Part shown: piece after piece, positions 1-8,379 of the stretch
Numbering within the stretch: the first letter of the stretch is position 1
Layout: every line of letters begins with the position of its first letter
From: Lautropia sp. SCN 70-15
GTDB lineage: Bacteria > Pseudomonadota > Gammaproteobacteria > Burkholderiales > Burkholderiaceae_E
Reading direction: 5' to 3'
Assembly (NCBI GenBank): GCA_001724315.1
Contig: MEEC01000022.1
Coordinates: 1 to 19,064, forward strand
DNA length: 19,064 bases
Notes under the pieces: generated by a model
The model's input: only the letters and a program-made list of their open reading frames with translations
What the model was told of the DNA's origin: nothing
Database searches by the model: none
Translations under genes and position numbers: made by a program

Positions 1-40
1 TGGCCGAAAAAGGGCGAAGATGCCTGCAAGTCCTTCGCCC
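1..40 (-). terminator. Hairpin with T-run on the minus strand
   Basis: Positions 12-19 (GGGCGAAG) and 33-40 (CTTCGCCC) form a perfect 8-bp inverted repeat around a 13-nt loop. Read on the minus strand, the stem is followed directly by TTTTT (positions 11 to 6), which is the shape of an intrinsic terminator. It could stop transcripts that run leftward from the membrane-protein gene ending at 550, antisense to the first CBS gene. Read on the plus strand there is no T-run, and the hairpin would instead lie in the 5' leader of the CBS gene, 16 nt before its start codon. Both readings are inference from sequence shape. Confidence 0.4.
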
Positions 41-56
41 ATTCGAGGAGTTCGCC

Positions 57-500
57 ATGAAGCCGGTCTCCACCATCCTTCGCAACAAGCCGGACAACCG
101 CGTCCACACGATCGGACTCGACGAATCGGTGCTCGACGCCATCACCAAGATGGCGCGCGAGAGCATCGGCGCCCTGCTCGTGTGCGAGCCGGGCGGCGGA
201 ATCGTGGGCATCGTCACCGAGCGCGACTACGCCCGCAAGGTGATCCTGAAGGGGCGCGCGTCCCGCGACACCGCGGTGCGCGAGATCATGACGGCGGACG
301 TGATGTACGTCAGCCCCGAGCACACGAACGAGCAGTGCATGGCGCTGATGACCGACCGTCGCCTGCGTCACCTGCCGGTGATGAGCGGCGGCAAGCTCGT
401 CGGGCTGGTGTCGATCGGCGACCTGGTCAAGGACATCATCTCCGAGCAGCAGTTCGTCATCGACCAGCTTCAGCACTACATCATGGGCGATCGCGCCTGA
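57..500 (+). CDS. CBS-domain pair protein
   Basis: This is a 147-residue protein made of two tandem CBS domains and little else, forming one Bateman module. The first repeat covers roughly residues 8-65 (contains SIGALLVCE and GIVGIVTERDYARKV). The second covers roughly 73-130 (contains IMTADVMYVSP, RRLRHLPVM and LVGLVSIGDLV). The GIVTERDYARK and GLVSIGDLVK strings are the usual ends of CBS repeats that bind adenosine nucleotides at the dimer interface. The family is cytoplasmic and usually senses ATP/AMP or a similar ligand, and the partner cannot be read from sequence. The start is supported by GAGGAG about 8 nt upstream. The gene is convergent with the minus-strand membrane-protein gene. 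The family call is firm and the role unknown. Confidence 0.9.
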   Translation: MKPVSTILRNKPDNRVHTIGLDESVLDAITKMARESIGALLVCEPGGGIVGIVTERDYARKVILKGRASRDTAVREIMTADVMYVSPEHTNEQCMALMTDRRLRHLPVMSGGKLVGLVSIGDLVKDIISEQQFVIDQLQHYIMGDRA

Positions 501-549
501 GCGGCAGCTTGGCCGGCGCGCCCTGAGGCAGGACACGCGCCCGGGGCGT

Positions 550-1101
550 TCAGCCCCGCTCGGCGCAGGCGCGGATCGCGTCCGGCGAGCCCAGGTCCAG
601 GCAGTGCCTGAGGTCGCGGTCCCGGGGCAGGCGCAGCGGCCGTGCCTGCGCGGACCCCGTGCTCCCCGAATCCCGCGATGCCCCCTGCCCCGTGGCGGCG
701 GCGTCGGTGCCGCGCAGCTGCTGCGCCGCGCGCGGGGCCGGCCCCGGCGGCGGATCCACCTTCCAGGTCTGGAACAGGATCCATCCAACGATCGCGATGC
801 CCGCCATGTCCCAGGCCCACGACCACTTGCGCCGCTTGTCGCGGCCGGCTTTCGCGACGGGCCGCGAGGTCGCGGCGCGCCGGCGCAGCGACCGCCTGCC
901 GGGCAGCAACGCGATCGCCAGGACGATCAGCACCGCGGCAAGGTCGGCGAGCAGGTAGCGCGGGTCGCCCGCGACCAGGCCGAAGGCCGCGACCGCCAGC
1001 GCGGTGAGCATGACCAGCCAGCCCTTGCGGGTCGCCAGGCCGACGATCAGCACCGGCGCCGCGTACAGCAGCGCGGTCGCAACGACCGTCGAGTCGAACA
1101 T
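550..1101 (-). CDS. Small multi-pass membrane protein of unknown function
   Basis: This is a 183-residue protein I do not recognise as a named family. Hydrophobic stretches at about residues 8-23, 28-45 and 50-66 lie close together at the N-terminus. A basic linker (RRSLRRR, GRDKRRK) follows, then a fourth hydrophobic segment near 97-112, then a Pro/Ala/Ser-rich tail. The last 20 residues hold two cysteines in the pattern CLDLGSPDAIRACAE. The start at 1101 is chosen because a strong AGGAGGA sits just upstream, although the frame stays open to 1158. It lies 100 bp downstream of the second CBS gene on the same strand, so the two are probably co-transcribed. An inverted repeat at 1104-1132 would pair with part of its ribosome-binding site. 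Confidence 0.7.
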   Translation of the reverse strand: MFDSTVVATALLYAAPVLIVGLATRKGWLVMLTALAVAAFGLVAGDPRYLLADLAAVLIVLAIALLPGRRSLRRRAATSRPVAKAGRDKRRKWSWAWDMAGIAIVGWILFQTWKVDPPPGPAPRAAQQLRGTDAAATGQGASRDSGSTGSAQARPLRLPRDRDLRHCLDLGSPDAIRACAERG

Positions 1102-1103
1102 GG

Positions 1104-1132
1104 TCGTTCCTCCTGGTTCAAGCAAGGAACGA
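1104..1132 (-). promoter_or_regulatory. Possible RBS-masking hairpin in an mRNA leader
   Basis: Positions 1104-1111 (TCGTTCCT) and 1125-1132 (AGGAACGA) are a perfect 8-bp inverted repeat with a 13-nt loop. In the minus-strand mRNA the 3' arm contains the second half of the Shine-Dalgarno (AGGAGGA, 1114-1108) and ends 2 nt before the AUG at 1101. Folding would hide the ribosome-binding site, as in RNA thermometers or attenuator hairpins. The pairing is seen in the sequence. The regulation is inferred. Confidence 0.4.
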
Positions 1133-1201
1133 TGGCCCCGGCCCTGCCGGCCGGGCAAGCCGGCCCCGACGCGCGGTCGGTGGTGCCTGACTTCCGCCGG
1201 G

Positions 1202-1675
1202 TCAGGCTCCGGCGCCGCGGGTGGCCCGCTCCCGGGTCTGTTCGGCGCGGATCACGCGAACCAGCCCGTCGACTTCCTCGGCCAGGACTTCCCACAAGTT
1301 GTCGGCCGACACGATGCCCGCCAGCGCGCCGTCGGCGTCGACGACCGGCAGGCGGCGCACGCCGCGCTCGCGCATGGTGGCGAGCACCGCGAGCAGGTCG
1401 TCGCCCTCGCGGGCGATGGCGGGGTCCCCGCTCATGATGTCGCCCGCGGTCAGCGCGTCGGCGGCAACGCCGAAGGCCACGATCTCGATCGCGATGTCGC
1501 GGTCGGTGAGCATGCCGACCGGGACCTTCAGGCCGCCTTTCGCGTCGACGACCACCAGGCTGCCGACATGCTCGTCGTGCATGAGCTTCGCGCAGTCGGT
1601 GATCGGCATGTCGCGGTCCACGGTGACGACATCGCGCACGCAGTAGTCGGCGACGCTGCTGGATCGAGCTCTCAT
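1202..1675 (-). CDS. CBS-domain pair protein (second copy in window)
   Basis: This 157-residue protein consists of two CBS repeats. The first spans about residues 10-70 (contains VRDVVTVDRDMPITD, GSLVVVD and PVGMLTDRDIAIEI). The second spans about 76-135 (contains IMSGDPAIAREGDD, GVRRLPVVDADG and LAGIVSADNLWEVL). It is clearly a different subfamily from the CBS protein at 57-500, sharing only the fold. The family is a soluble adenylate- or metal-sensing module. The start at 1675 is preceded by AAGGAAA about 6 nt upstream, whereas the open frame reaches 1735 without a comparable site. It is the first gene of a probable two-gene minus-strand unit with the small membrane protein, and it is divergent from the Mut7-C gene. 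Its partner or ligand cannot be stated. Confidence 0.88.
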   Translation of the reverse strand: MRARSSSVADYCVRDVVTVDRDMPITDCAKLMHDEHVGSLVVVDAKGGLKVPVGMLTDRDIAIEIVAFGVAADALTAGDIMSGDPAIAREGDDLLAVLATMRERGVRRLPVVDADGALAGIVSADNLWEVLAEEVDGLVRVIRAEQTRERATRGAGA

Positions 1676-1788
1676 GGCGGATTTCCTTCGGGATGGGGAG
1701 CACCGGCCGCAGCCGGCAACACGATATGCTCCCACGGACGGCGCGCCGGCGCCTTGAGACCGGTCAACGCCGTCGCCGCGTGCGCCGC

Positions 1789-2514
1789 ATGACCCTGATC
1801 CGTTTCCACGGCGAGCTGAACGACCTGATCCCCCGGCCGATGAAGCACCGGGCCTTCGGCTTTCGCAGCGCCGAGCACGCCACGCTCAAGCACGCGATCG
1901 AAGCCTTCGGCGTGCCCCACACCGAGGTCGGCCGCGTGCTGGTCGACGGCCTCGAGGCCGGGCTGGAGCGCGCGGTCGGGCCCGGCGAGGCCATCGAAGT
2001 GTTCCCGGCCTTGCCCTGGGCTCTGCAGGTCCGCGGCGATGCCGACGCGCCAGCCTTCCTCGCCGATGCCCACCTGGGCGGGCTGGCTCGCCGGCTTCGG
2101 CTGCTGGGCTTCGACACCCTCCTGGCCGACGACGCGCCCGACCCGCTGCTGGCCGCGCTCGCCGACGGCGACGGCCGGATCCTGCTGAGCCGCGATCGCG
2201 AGTTGCTCAAGCACCGCCGGGTCACCCGCGGCCGCTACGTGCGCGCCTCGCGCACCGACGAGCAGCTGCGCGAGGTCGTCCGGCATTTCGGGCTCTGGCG
2301 GATCGCGAGACCCTTCAGCCGCTGCCTGGAGTGCAACGCTCCGCTGCGAGCGGCCCGGCGATCGGAGGTCCTCGATCGGCTGCCGCCAGACGTCGCGGCA
2401 GCGCATGCCGCATTCACGCTGTGCGGCGGCTGCGGCCGCGTCTACTGGCCCGGATCGCACTGGCGCAGGCTGCGCGCCGTCGTCGCCTCGCTCATGGCGG
2501 AGGCGCCGCGATGA
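1789..2514 (+). CDS. Mut7-C RNase-domain protein with N-terminal ubiquitin-like domain
   Basis: This is a 241-residue protein. Residues 1-80 resemble the Mut7-C ubiquitin-like (ThiS/MoaD-type) domain (MTLIRFHGELNDL, ending GEAIEVFPALP). Residues 88-150 are the PIN-like Mut7-C nuclease fold, with FLADAHLGGLARRLRLLGFDT and ILLSRDRELLKH; acidic residues D93, D109 and D136 are the expected metal ligands. A zinc ribbon follows, built from C179-x2-C182 and C212-x2-C215. The family is annotated as RNase or RNA-binding, but its physiological substrate in bacteria is not established. The start at 1789 fits the domain edge but has no good Shine-Dalgarno; an upstream ATG at 1726 is an alternative. It converges on groEL with a 12-bp gap. 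Confidence 0.85.
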   Translation: MTLIRFHGELNDLIPRPMKHRAFGFRSAEHATLKHAIEAFGVPHTEVGRVLVDGLEAGLERAVGPGEAIEVFPALPWALQVRGDADAPAFLADAHLGGLARRLRLLGFDTLLADDAPDPLLAALADGDGRILLSRDRELLKHRRVTRGRYVRASRTDEQLREVVRHFGLWRIARPFSRCLECNAPLRAARRSEVLDRLPPDVAAAHAAFTLCGGCGRVYWPGSHWRRLRAVVASLMAEAPR

Positions 2515-2526
2515 GCCCCTCGCGGG

Positions 2527-4149
<1,623 letters not shown>

Positions 4150-4176
4150 GGCGGAACCTCCTGCTGGTCGAATGAG

Positions 4177-4211
4177 CGCTGTCGACTGCGCCGAGGGCCG
4201 GGTCGACAGCG
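4177..4211 (-). promoter_or_regulatory. Inverted repeat upstream of groEL paralogue
   Basis: CGCTGTCGAC (4177-4186) and GTCGACAGCG (4202-4211) are perfect 10-bp arms around a 15-bp spacer, 28-62 bp upstream of the groEL start. A TTGACG hexamer on the minus strand (4216-4211) abuts the distal arm. The repeat could be a repressor operator or an mRNA leader hairpin. It does not match the CIRCE element bound by HrcA, and the ribosome-binding site lies outside it. Confidence 0.45.
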
Positions 4212-4279
4212 TCAAAAACTTAGCAGTCGCACCGGCGACCAGGCTTGCGGCACGTCAAGCACGCCTACCCGTTACCATT

Positions 4280-4322
4280 CCCTTCGCCCTTCCCCCCTTC
4301 GCCCTTCCCCCCTTCGCCCTTC
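4280..4322. repeat. Three-copy 15-bp tandem repeat, G-quadruplex-prone
   Basis: TTCGCCC recurs at 4283, 4298 and 4313, an exact 15-bp period; the unit is roughly CCCTTCGCCCTTCCC. On the minus strand this gives six runs of three or more G separated by 2-4 nt loops, which satisfies the standard G-quadruplex pattern. It ends about 10 bp before the aldo/keto reductase start and occupies the place where a Shine-Dalgarno would be. Repeats of this kind can vary in copy number by slippage. Confidence 0.8.
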
Positions 4323-4332
4323 ACCCGACAAG

Positions 4333-5370
4333 ATGAAATACCGCGTCCTCCCCAGCACCGACCTGAACGTCTCCGAAATCTGCCTCGGCACGATGACCTG
4401 GGGGCAGCAGAACTCCGAGGCGCAGGCCCACGAGCAGCTGGAGCTCGCGGTCGCCCGCGGCATCAACTTCATCGACACCGCGGAGATGTACCCGGTGCCG
4501 CCCAACGCCACCACCCAGGGCCGCACCGAGACCTACCTCGGCAACTGGCTGGGCCGGCGACCGCGCGGCAACCTTGTGATCGCCACCAAGATCGCCGGCC
4601 CGGGCCGGCGCGACTGGATCCGCGGCGGCCGCACCGACATCATGCCGGCCAACATCGCCGAGGCGGTCGACCTGAGCCTGGAGCGGTTGAAGATCGACTA
4701 CATCGACCTCTTCCAGATCCACTGGCCGCAGCGCAACGTGCCGGCCTTCGGCGCGGTGGAGTTCGATCCCTCGAAGGAGCGCCCGGGGCCGTCTATCCGC
4801 GAGCAGGTCGAAGGCATGGCCGCGATGATCGATGCCGGCAGGATCCGCCACTACGGACTGTCGAACGAGACCTCGTGGGGCGTCTGCGAGTTCCATCGCG
4901 TGGCGAAGGAACTGGGCGTTCCCGGGCCGGTCACGCTGCAGAACAGCTACAGCCTGGTCTCGCGCAGCGCCGACGGCGACCTCGCCGAGGTCTTGTTCCG
5001 CGAGCAGATGTCCCTGCTGGCCTACAGCCCGCTGGCCGGCGGCATGCTCTCGGGCAAGTACCTGGGCGGCGTGCTGCCGGAGAACACCCGCTTCGCGCTG
5101 TTCGACACGCTGGGCCAGCGCTTCCGCAAGCCGCAGGTGGTCGAGGCGATCGAAGCCTACGCGGCCCTGGCGAAGCGGCGCGGGATCTCGCTGGTGCAGC
5201 TCGCGCTCGGCTACGTGAAGAGCCGCTGGCACCTGGGCGCGTCGATCATCGGCGCCACCACGCTCGCGCAGCTCGAGGAAGACATCGCGGCCGCTCAGTT
5301 CGAGCTCGACGCCGAGAGCTTGGCCGAGATCGCCGAGATCCAGGCCCGCTTTCCCAATCCGGCGGCCTGA
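4333..5370 (+). CDS. tas: Aldo/keto reductase, Tas type
   Basis: This is a 345-residue NADPH-dependent aldo/keto reductase, close in length and layout to E. coli Tas (346). The catalytic tetrad is visible: D48 and Y53 in DTAEMY, K86 in IATK, and H130 in FQIHWPQ. EMYPVPP and the HWPQR string are specific to the Tas branch. The C-terminal part carries ASIIGATTLAQLEEDI, the NADP-binding end of the barrel. The physiological substrate is not known; Tas was found as a suppressor of tyrosine auxotrophy in E. coli. The start at 4333 matches the family N-terminus but lacks a Shine-Dalgarno; the C-rich tandem repeat lies just upstream. It is divergent from groEL and convergent with the nitroreductase gene, with a 20-bp gap. 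Confidence 0.93.
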   Translation: MKYRVLPSTDLNVSEICLGTMTWGQQNSEAQAHEQLELAVARGINFIDTAEMYPVPPNATTQGRTETYLGNWLGRRPRGNLVIATKIAGPGRRDWIRGGRTDIMPANIAEAVDLSLERLKIDYIDLFQIHWPQRNVPAFGAVEFDPSKERPGPSIREQVEGMAAMIDAGRIRHYGLSNETSWGVCEFHRVAKELGVPGPVTLQNSYSLVSRSADGDLAEVLFREQMSLLAYSPLAGGMLSGKYLGGVLPENTRFALFDTLGQRFRKPQVVEAIEAYAALAKRRGISLVQLALGYVKSRWHLGASIIGATTLAQLEEDIAAAQFELDAESLAEIAEIQARFPNPAA

Positions 5371-5390
5371 GCGGGGCGCCCGCGGGCCAT

Positions 5391-6038
5391 TCAGCCCTTG
5401 GGCATCCCCACCGTCTGGGTCAGGACGATCTGCTGGTCGGGCCCGAGGCCGATCGCCCGCGTGAGCGCGGCCCGGTCGAACCAGGCCCGGGTGACGGTCG
5501 CCAGGCCAGCCGAGGCGCAGAACAGGTACACGTTCTGCGCGATCGCGCCTGCGGCCACCGAGGCGTAGGACTCGCGCTTGGAGGCCGGCACCCTCTTCAT
5601 TCGTGCGTGGTCGGCGACCATCACCAGGTCGAGCGGCGCCTCGTCCACGAAATCCTGGTAGCCGGTCACCCGCCGCACGTCGCTGGCCTGGACCCGGCGA
5701 AGCCGGTGCGGAACGTGCTCGAACAGCCAGAGCCCCTCGGCCGTGGCGACGTAGAGGTCGATTTCCTGCCCGTTCATCGCGCTGGGGGCGGTGCGGCCGC
5801 CCAGCTCGCGGCGATTCACGCCGCAGGCGGCCCACAGCAGGTCCGACAGGACTTGCGGCGCCAGCGAATCGGGCCGGAACTCGCGCTGCGACTGGCGCAG
5901 GCCCAGCGCCTGCATCAGCGGAAGGCCGCCGTCCCGGGACGGCGCGGGAAGCGCCATCTCCGGCCCGGCGTCGCCGGCGGCGGGCCGCGGGTCGAGTTGC
6001 CCCAGCATGCCGAGCGCCAGCTTGGTCAGCGTGTTCAT
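5391..6038 (-). CDS. SagB/ThcOx-type nitroreductase family protein
   Basis: This is a 215-residue flavin-dependent oxidoreductase-like protein. After a non-conserved N-terminus, the FMN-contact motif RQSQREF (residues 48-54) opens the fold. LSDLLWAACGVNR and GGRTAPSAMNGQEIDLYV follow, both typical of the SagB/nitroreductase branch. Next come a middle segment (YASVAAGAIAQNVYLFCASAGLATV) and the C-terminal GLGPDQQIVLTQTVGMPKG. Related SagB enzymes oxidise azolines in peptide natural products, but no precursor peptide or cyclodehydratase gene is nearby, so a stand-alone role is more likely. The start at 6038 has GGAGG about 8 nt upstream. It overlaps the upstream esterase gene by the ATGA tetranucleotide, so the two are translationally coupled. 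Confidence 0.85.
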   Translation of the reverse strand: MNTLTKLALGMLGQLDPRPAAGDAGPEMALPAPSRDGGLPLMQALGLRQSQREFRPDSLAPQVLSDLLWAACGVNRRELGGRTAPSAMNGQEIDLYVATAEGLWLFEHVPHRLRRVQASDVRRVTGYQDFVDEAPLDLVMVADHARMKRVPASKRESYASVAAGAIAQNVYLFCASAGLATVTRAWFDRAALTRAIGLGPDQQIVLTQTVGMPKG

Positions 6039-6700
6039 CGCAGAACCTCCAGCAGCCAATGGTTCAGGTCGGCGACCTCCTCGGCGCAGACCTCATGCTC
6101 CATCGGATATTCGCGCCAGGTCACCGGATAGTCCAGCGCGCGCAGGATCTCGCGGCTGGCGTGGGCCCGGTCGATCGCCACGATCGGGTCGTGGGTGCCG
6201 TGGGCCAGGAAGATCGGCAGCCCCGCGTTCTCCTCGCTGCACTCGTCGGGCAGCGTGTCGGCCAGCGGCAGGTAGCCGGAGAGCCCCGCGATCCCGGCCA
6301 GCCTGTGCTCATGGCGCAGGCCGGCCATCAGCGCCATCGCGCAGCCTTGCGAAAAGCCCATCAGCACGATCCGCGAGGGATCGATGCCGTGCTCGGTCGA
6401 CTCCCGCTCGATCAGCGACTCGACGAGGTCCTGGGACTCGCGCAGCCCTTCCTCGTCCTCGCGCGGGTCGGTACCCAGGCTCAGGATGTCGTACCAGGCC
6501 CGCATCCGGTAGCCGCCGTTGATCGTGACCGGCCGCACCGGCGCGCTGGGCAGCACGTAGCGCACCGGCCCCGCGTCCGACAGGTCCAGCGCCTGGCAGA
6601 CCGGGACGAAATCGTTGCCGTCCGCGCCGAGGCCGTGCAGGACGATGATCGAGGCGGCGGGCGCCTCGCCGGTCTGGAACTCGATGATCTCTACGGACAT
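6035..6700 (-). CDS. Carboxylesterase / phospholipase family alpha/beta hydrolase
   Basis: This is a 221-residue serine hydrolase of the small carboxylesterase (Abhydrolase_2, YpfH-like) family. The oxyanion-hole motif LHGLGADGND is at about residues 21-30. The nucleophile is S117 in GFSQG, the acid D171 in HGTHDPIV and the base H202 in MEHEV, giving a complete triad. The WYDILSL string near 69-75 is typical. These are cytoplasmic esterases acting on short-chain esters; the true substrate is unknown. The start at 6700 fits the family N-terminus, although the frame continues upstream and the Shine-Dalgarno is weak. It is first in a coupled pair with the nitroreductase and divergent from the peptide-transport operon, with 102 bp between them. 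Confidence 0.9.
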   Translation of the reverse strand: MSVEIIEFQTGEAPAASIIVLHGLGADGNDFVPVCQALDLSDAGPVRYVLPSAPVRPVTINGGYRMRAWYDILSLGTDPREDEEGLRESQDLVESLIERESTEHGIDPSRIVLMGFSQGCAMALMAGLRHEHRLAGIAGLSGYLPLADTLPDECSEENAGLPIFLAHGTHDPIVAIDRAHASREILRALDYPVTWREYPMEHEVCAEEVADLNHWLLEVLR

Positions 6701-6802
6701 TTCGGTGCGTGGTCGGCATGCCAAAGCGGCGCGACGCATGGTAACGTGCCGCCTCGCCCGCGCGAGTCGGCCGGGCACGACAACGAAACAGGGGGAGAAC
6801 CG
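6701..6802. promoter_or_regulatory. Divergent intergenic region, esterase / peptide transporter
   Basis: This 102-bp gap must hold the promoters of both the esterase pair and the seven-gene transport operon. I see no convincing -35/-10 pair. The only clear signal is the GGGGGAGA ribosome-binding site at 6791-6798 for the binding-protein gene. Confidence 0.35.
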
Positions 6803-8344
6803 ATGAAGATCGCATCATTGCGCCGCACCGGGGTCAAGCTGGCCGCCGGCTCGCTGCTCGCCGCGGCGCTGCTGGGCGCGGGCCCGGCGCTGGCCGGCAA
6901 GAAGGACGACACGATCCGCTTCGCCACCGACCAGGCGCCCGAGAGCGTCGATCCCTTCTTCAACAACGTCCGGATCGGCGTGATCCTGGGCGCCCAGATC
7001 TGGGACACGCTGGTCTATCGCGACCCCAAGACCAACGAGTACAAGGGCAACCTGGCCAAGAGCTGGAAGCAGATCGACGAGCGCACGATCGAGTTCGAGC
7101 TTCGCGAGGGCGTCAAGTTCCACAACGGCGAGGCCTTCGACGCCGACTCCGTGGTCTACACGCTGAACTTCGTCGCGAACCGCGACAACAAGGTCACGAC
7201 CCAGCAGAACGTCAACTGGATCGAGAAGGCGGAGAAGCTCGACCAGTACAAGGTCCGGGTCGTCACCAAGAAGGTATTCCCTGCCGCCATCGAGTACCTG
7301 GCCGGCCCGGTCGTGATCCATCCGGCCAAGTACTACGCCGAGGTGGGCCCGCAGGGCATGAATGCCAAGCCAGTCGGCACCGGTCCCTTCAAGGTCGCCG
7401 CCTACACGCCGGGCAAGTCGATCACGCTCGAGCGCAACGCCGACTACTTCAAGGATTCCCCCAAGGGCACGCCGAAGATCAGCAAGGTCGAGATCCGCTT
7501 CATCCCGGATCGCCAGACCCAGATGGCCGAGGCGCTGTCGGGCGGCGTCGACTTCATCATGCACGTGCCCAAGGACCAGGCCGAGCAGGCGGCGAAGGTC
7601 CCGCACCTGCAGGTGGTGAGCGGCGAGACGATGCGCATCGTCTTCATGCAGTTCAACACGCAGGACGGCGCCCCGACCCCGGCGCTGAAGGACATCCGCG
7701 TCCGCCAGGCCATCGCCCACGCGATCGACCGCGAGTCGATCGTCAAGAACATCGTCGGCGCCGGCTCGCGCGTGCTGCACACCCAGTGCTTCCCGTCGCA
7801 GTTCGGCTGCACCGACGAAGGCGCGCCGCGCTACGAGTACAACCCGGACAAGGCCAAGAAGCTGCTGGCCGAGGCCGGCTTCCCGAACGGCTTCGACACC
7901 GAGATCTTCGCCTACCGCGAGCGGAACCAGACCGAGGCGATGATCAACAACCTGCAGGCGGTGGGCATCAAGGCCAAGCTGACCTTCTCGCAGTACGCGG
8001 CCATGCGCGACGCGGTGCGTGCCGGCAAGTCCTCGCTGTCGCACCAGACCTGGGGCTCGTTCTCGGTCAACGACGTCTCGGCGTCCACCCCGGTGTACTT
8101 CACCTTCGAGGCCGACGACATCACCCGCGATCCCGAGGTCCGCGACCTGCTGGTCAAGGGCAACAACTCGGTCGACCCGAATGCGCGCAAGCAGGCCTAC
8201 CAGCAGGCGCTCAAGCGGATCGCCGAGAACGTCTACTCGGTGCCGCTGTGGTCGCTGCCGGTGTTCTACGTCGCGACCAAGGACCTGAACTTCTCGGCCT
8301 ATCCGGACGAGATGGTCCGGTTCTGGGAGATGAGCTGGAAGTGA
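6803..8344 (+). CDS. Peptide ABC transporter, periplasmic substrate-binding protein (family 5)
   Basis: This is a 513-residue SBP_bac_5 (DppA/OppA-type) binding protein. Residues 1-31 are a signal peptide: basic start (MKIASLRRTGVK), hydrophobic core, and ALA before the probable cleavage site at GKK. There is no lipobox Cys, so it is soluble in the periplasm. Family hallmarks include a DPFFNN segment near 52, LAKSWKQIDERTIEFELREGVKFHNGE, PVGTGPFKV and KDIRVRQAIAHAIDRESIV. The paired Cys residues in TQCFPSQFGC could form a disulphide. It is the first and best-translated gene of the operon (GGGGGAGA before the ATG). With two peptidases downstream, peptides or acylated amino acids are the likely ligands, but the specificity cannot be read from sequence. 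Confidence 0.95.
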   Translation: MKIASLRRTGVKLAAGSLLAAALLGAGPALAGKKDDTIRFATDQAPESVDPFFNNVRIGVILGAQIWDTLVYRDPKTNEYKGNLAKSWKQIDERTIEFELREGVKFHNGEAFDADSVVYTLNFVANRDNKVTTQQNVNWIEKAEKLDQYKVRVVTKKVFPAAIEYLAGPVVIHPAKYYAEVGPQGMNAKPVGTGPFKVAAYTPGKSITLERNADYFKDSPKGTPKISKVEIRFIPDRQTQMAEALSGGVDFIMHVPKDQAEQAAKVPHLQVVSGETMRIVFMQFNTQDGAPTPALKDIRVRQAIAHAIDRESIVKNIVGAGSRVLHTQCFPSQFGCTDEGAPRYEYNPDKAKKLLAEAGFPNGFDTEIFAYRERNQTEAMINNLQAVGIKAKLTFSQYAAMRDAVRAGKSSLSHQTWGSFSVNDVSASTPVYFTFEADDITRDPEVRDLLVKGNNSVDPNARKQAYQQALKRIAENVYSVPLWSLPVFYVATKDLNFSAYPDEMVRFWEMSWK

Positions 8345-8379
8345 GGCTCCCCGTTTCCCTCTGCTGAACGGTAGCGCCG

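Noticed and set aside
4220..4246. A CIRCE-like half-site (TTAGCAGTC, one mismatch to TTAGCACTC) near the groEL paralogue.
   Set aside because: The second half at the required 9-bp spacing (4238-4246) does not resemble GAGTGCTAA, so an HrcA site is not supported.
4280..4322. A possible CRISPR array or protein-coding repeat.
   Set aside because: The units are 15 bp, directly abutting and without unique spacers. The peptides they would encode in any frame are low-complexity with no start context.
5371..5390. A bidirectional terminator in the 20-bp gap between the reductase and nitroreductase genes.
   Set aside because: There is a 10-bp GC palindrome (5378-5387), but it has no loop and no T-run.
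5391..6700. A ribosomal peptide natural-product cluster suggested by the SagB-type protein.
   Set aside because: No precursor peptide, YcaO/cyclodehydratase or exporter gene is present; the neighbour is an ordinary esterase.
5603..8344. A 913-codon open frame reaching the binding-protein gene from within the nitroreductase and esterase genes.
   Set aside because: The upstream two-fifths is antisense to two well-supported genes; the signal peptide and ribosome-binding site at 6803 mark the true start.
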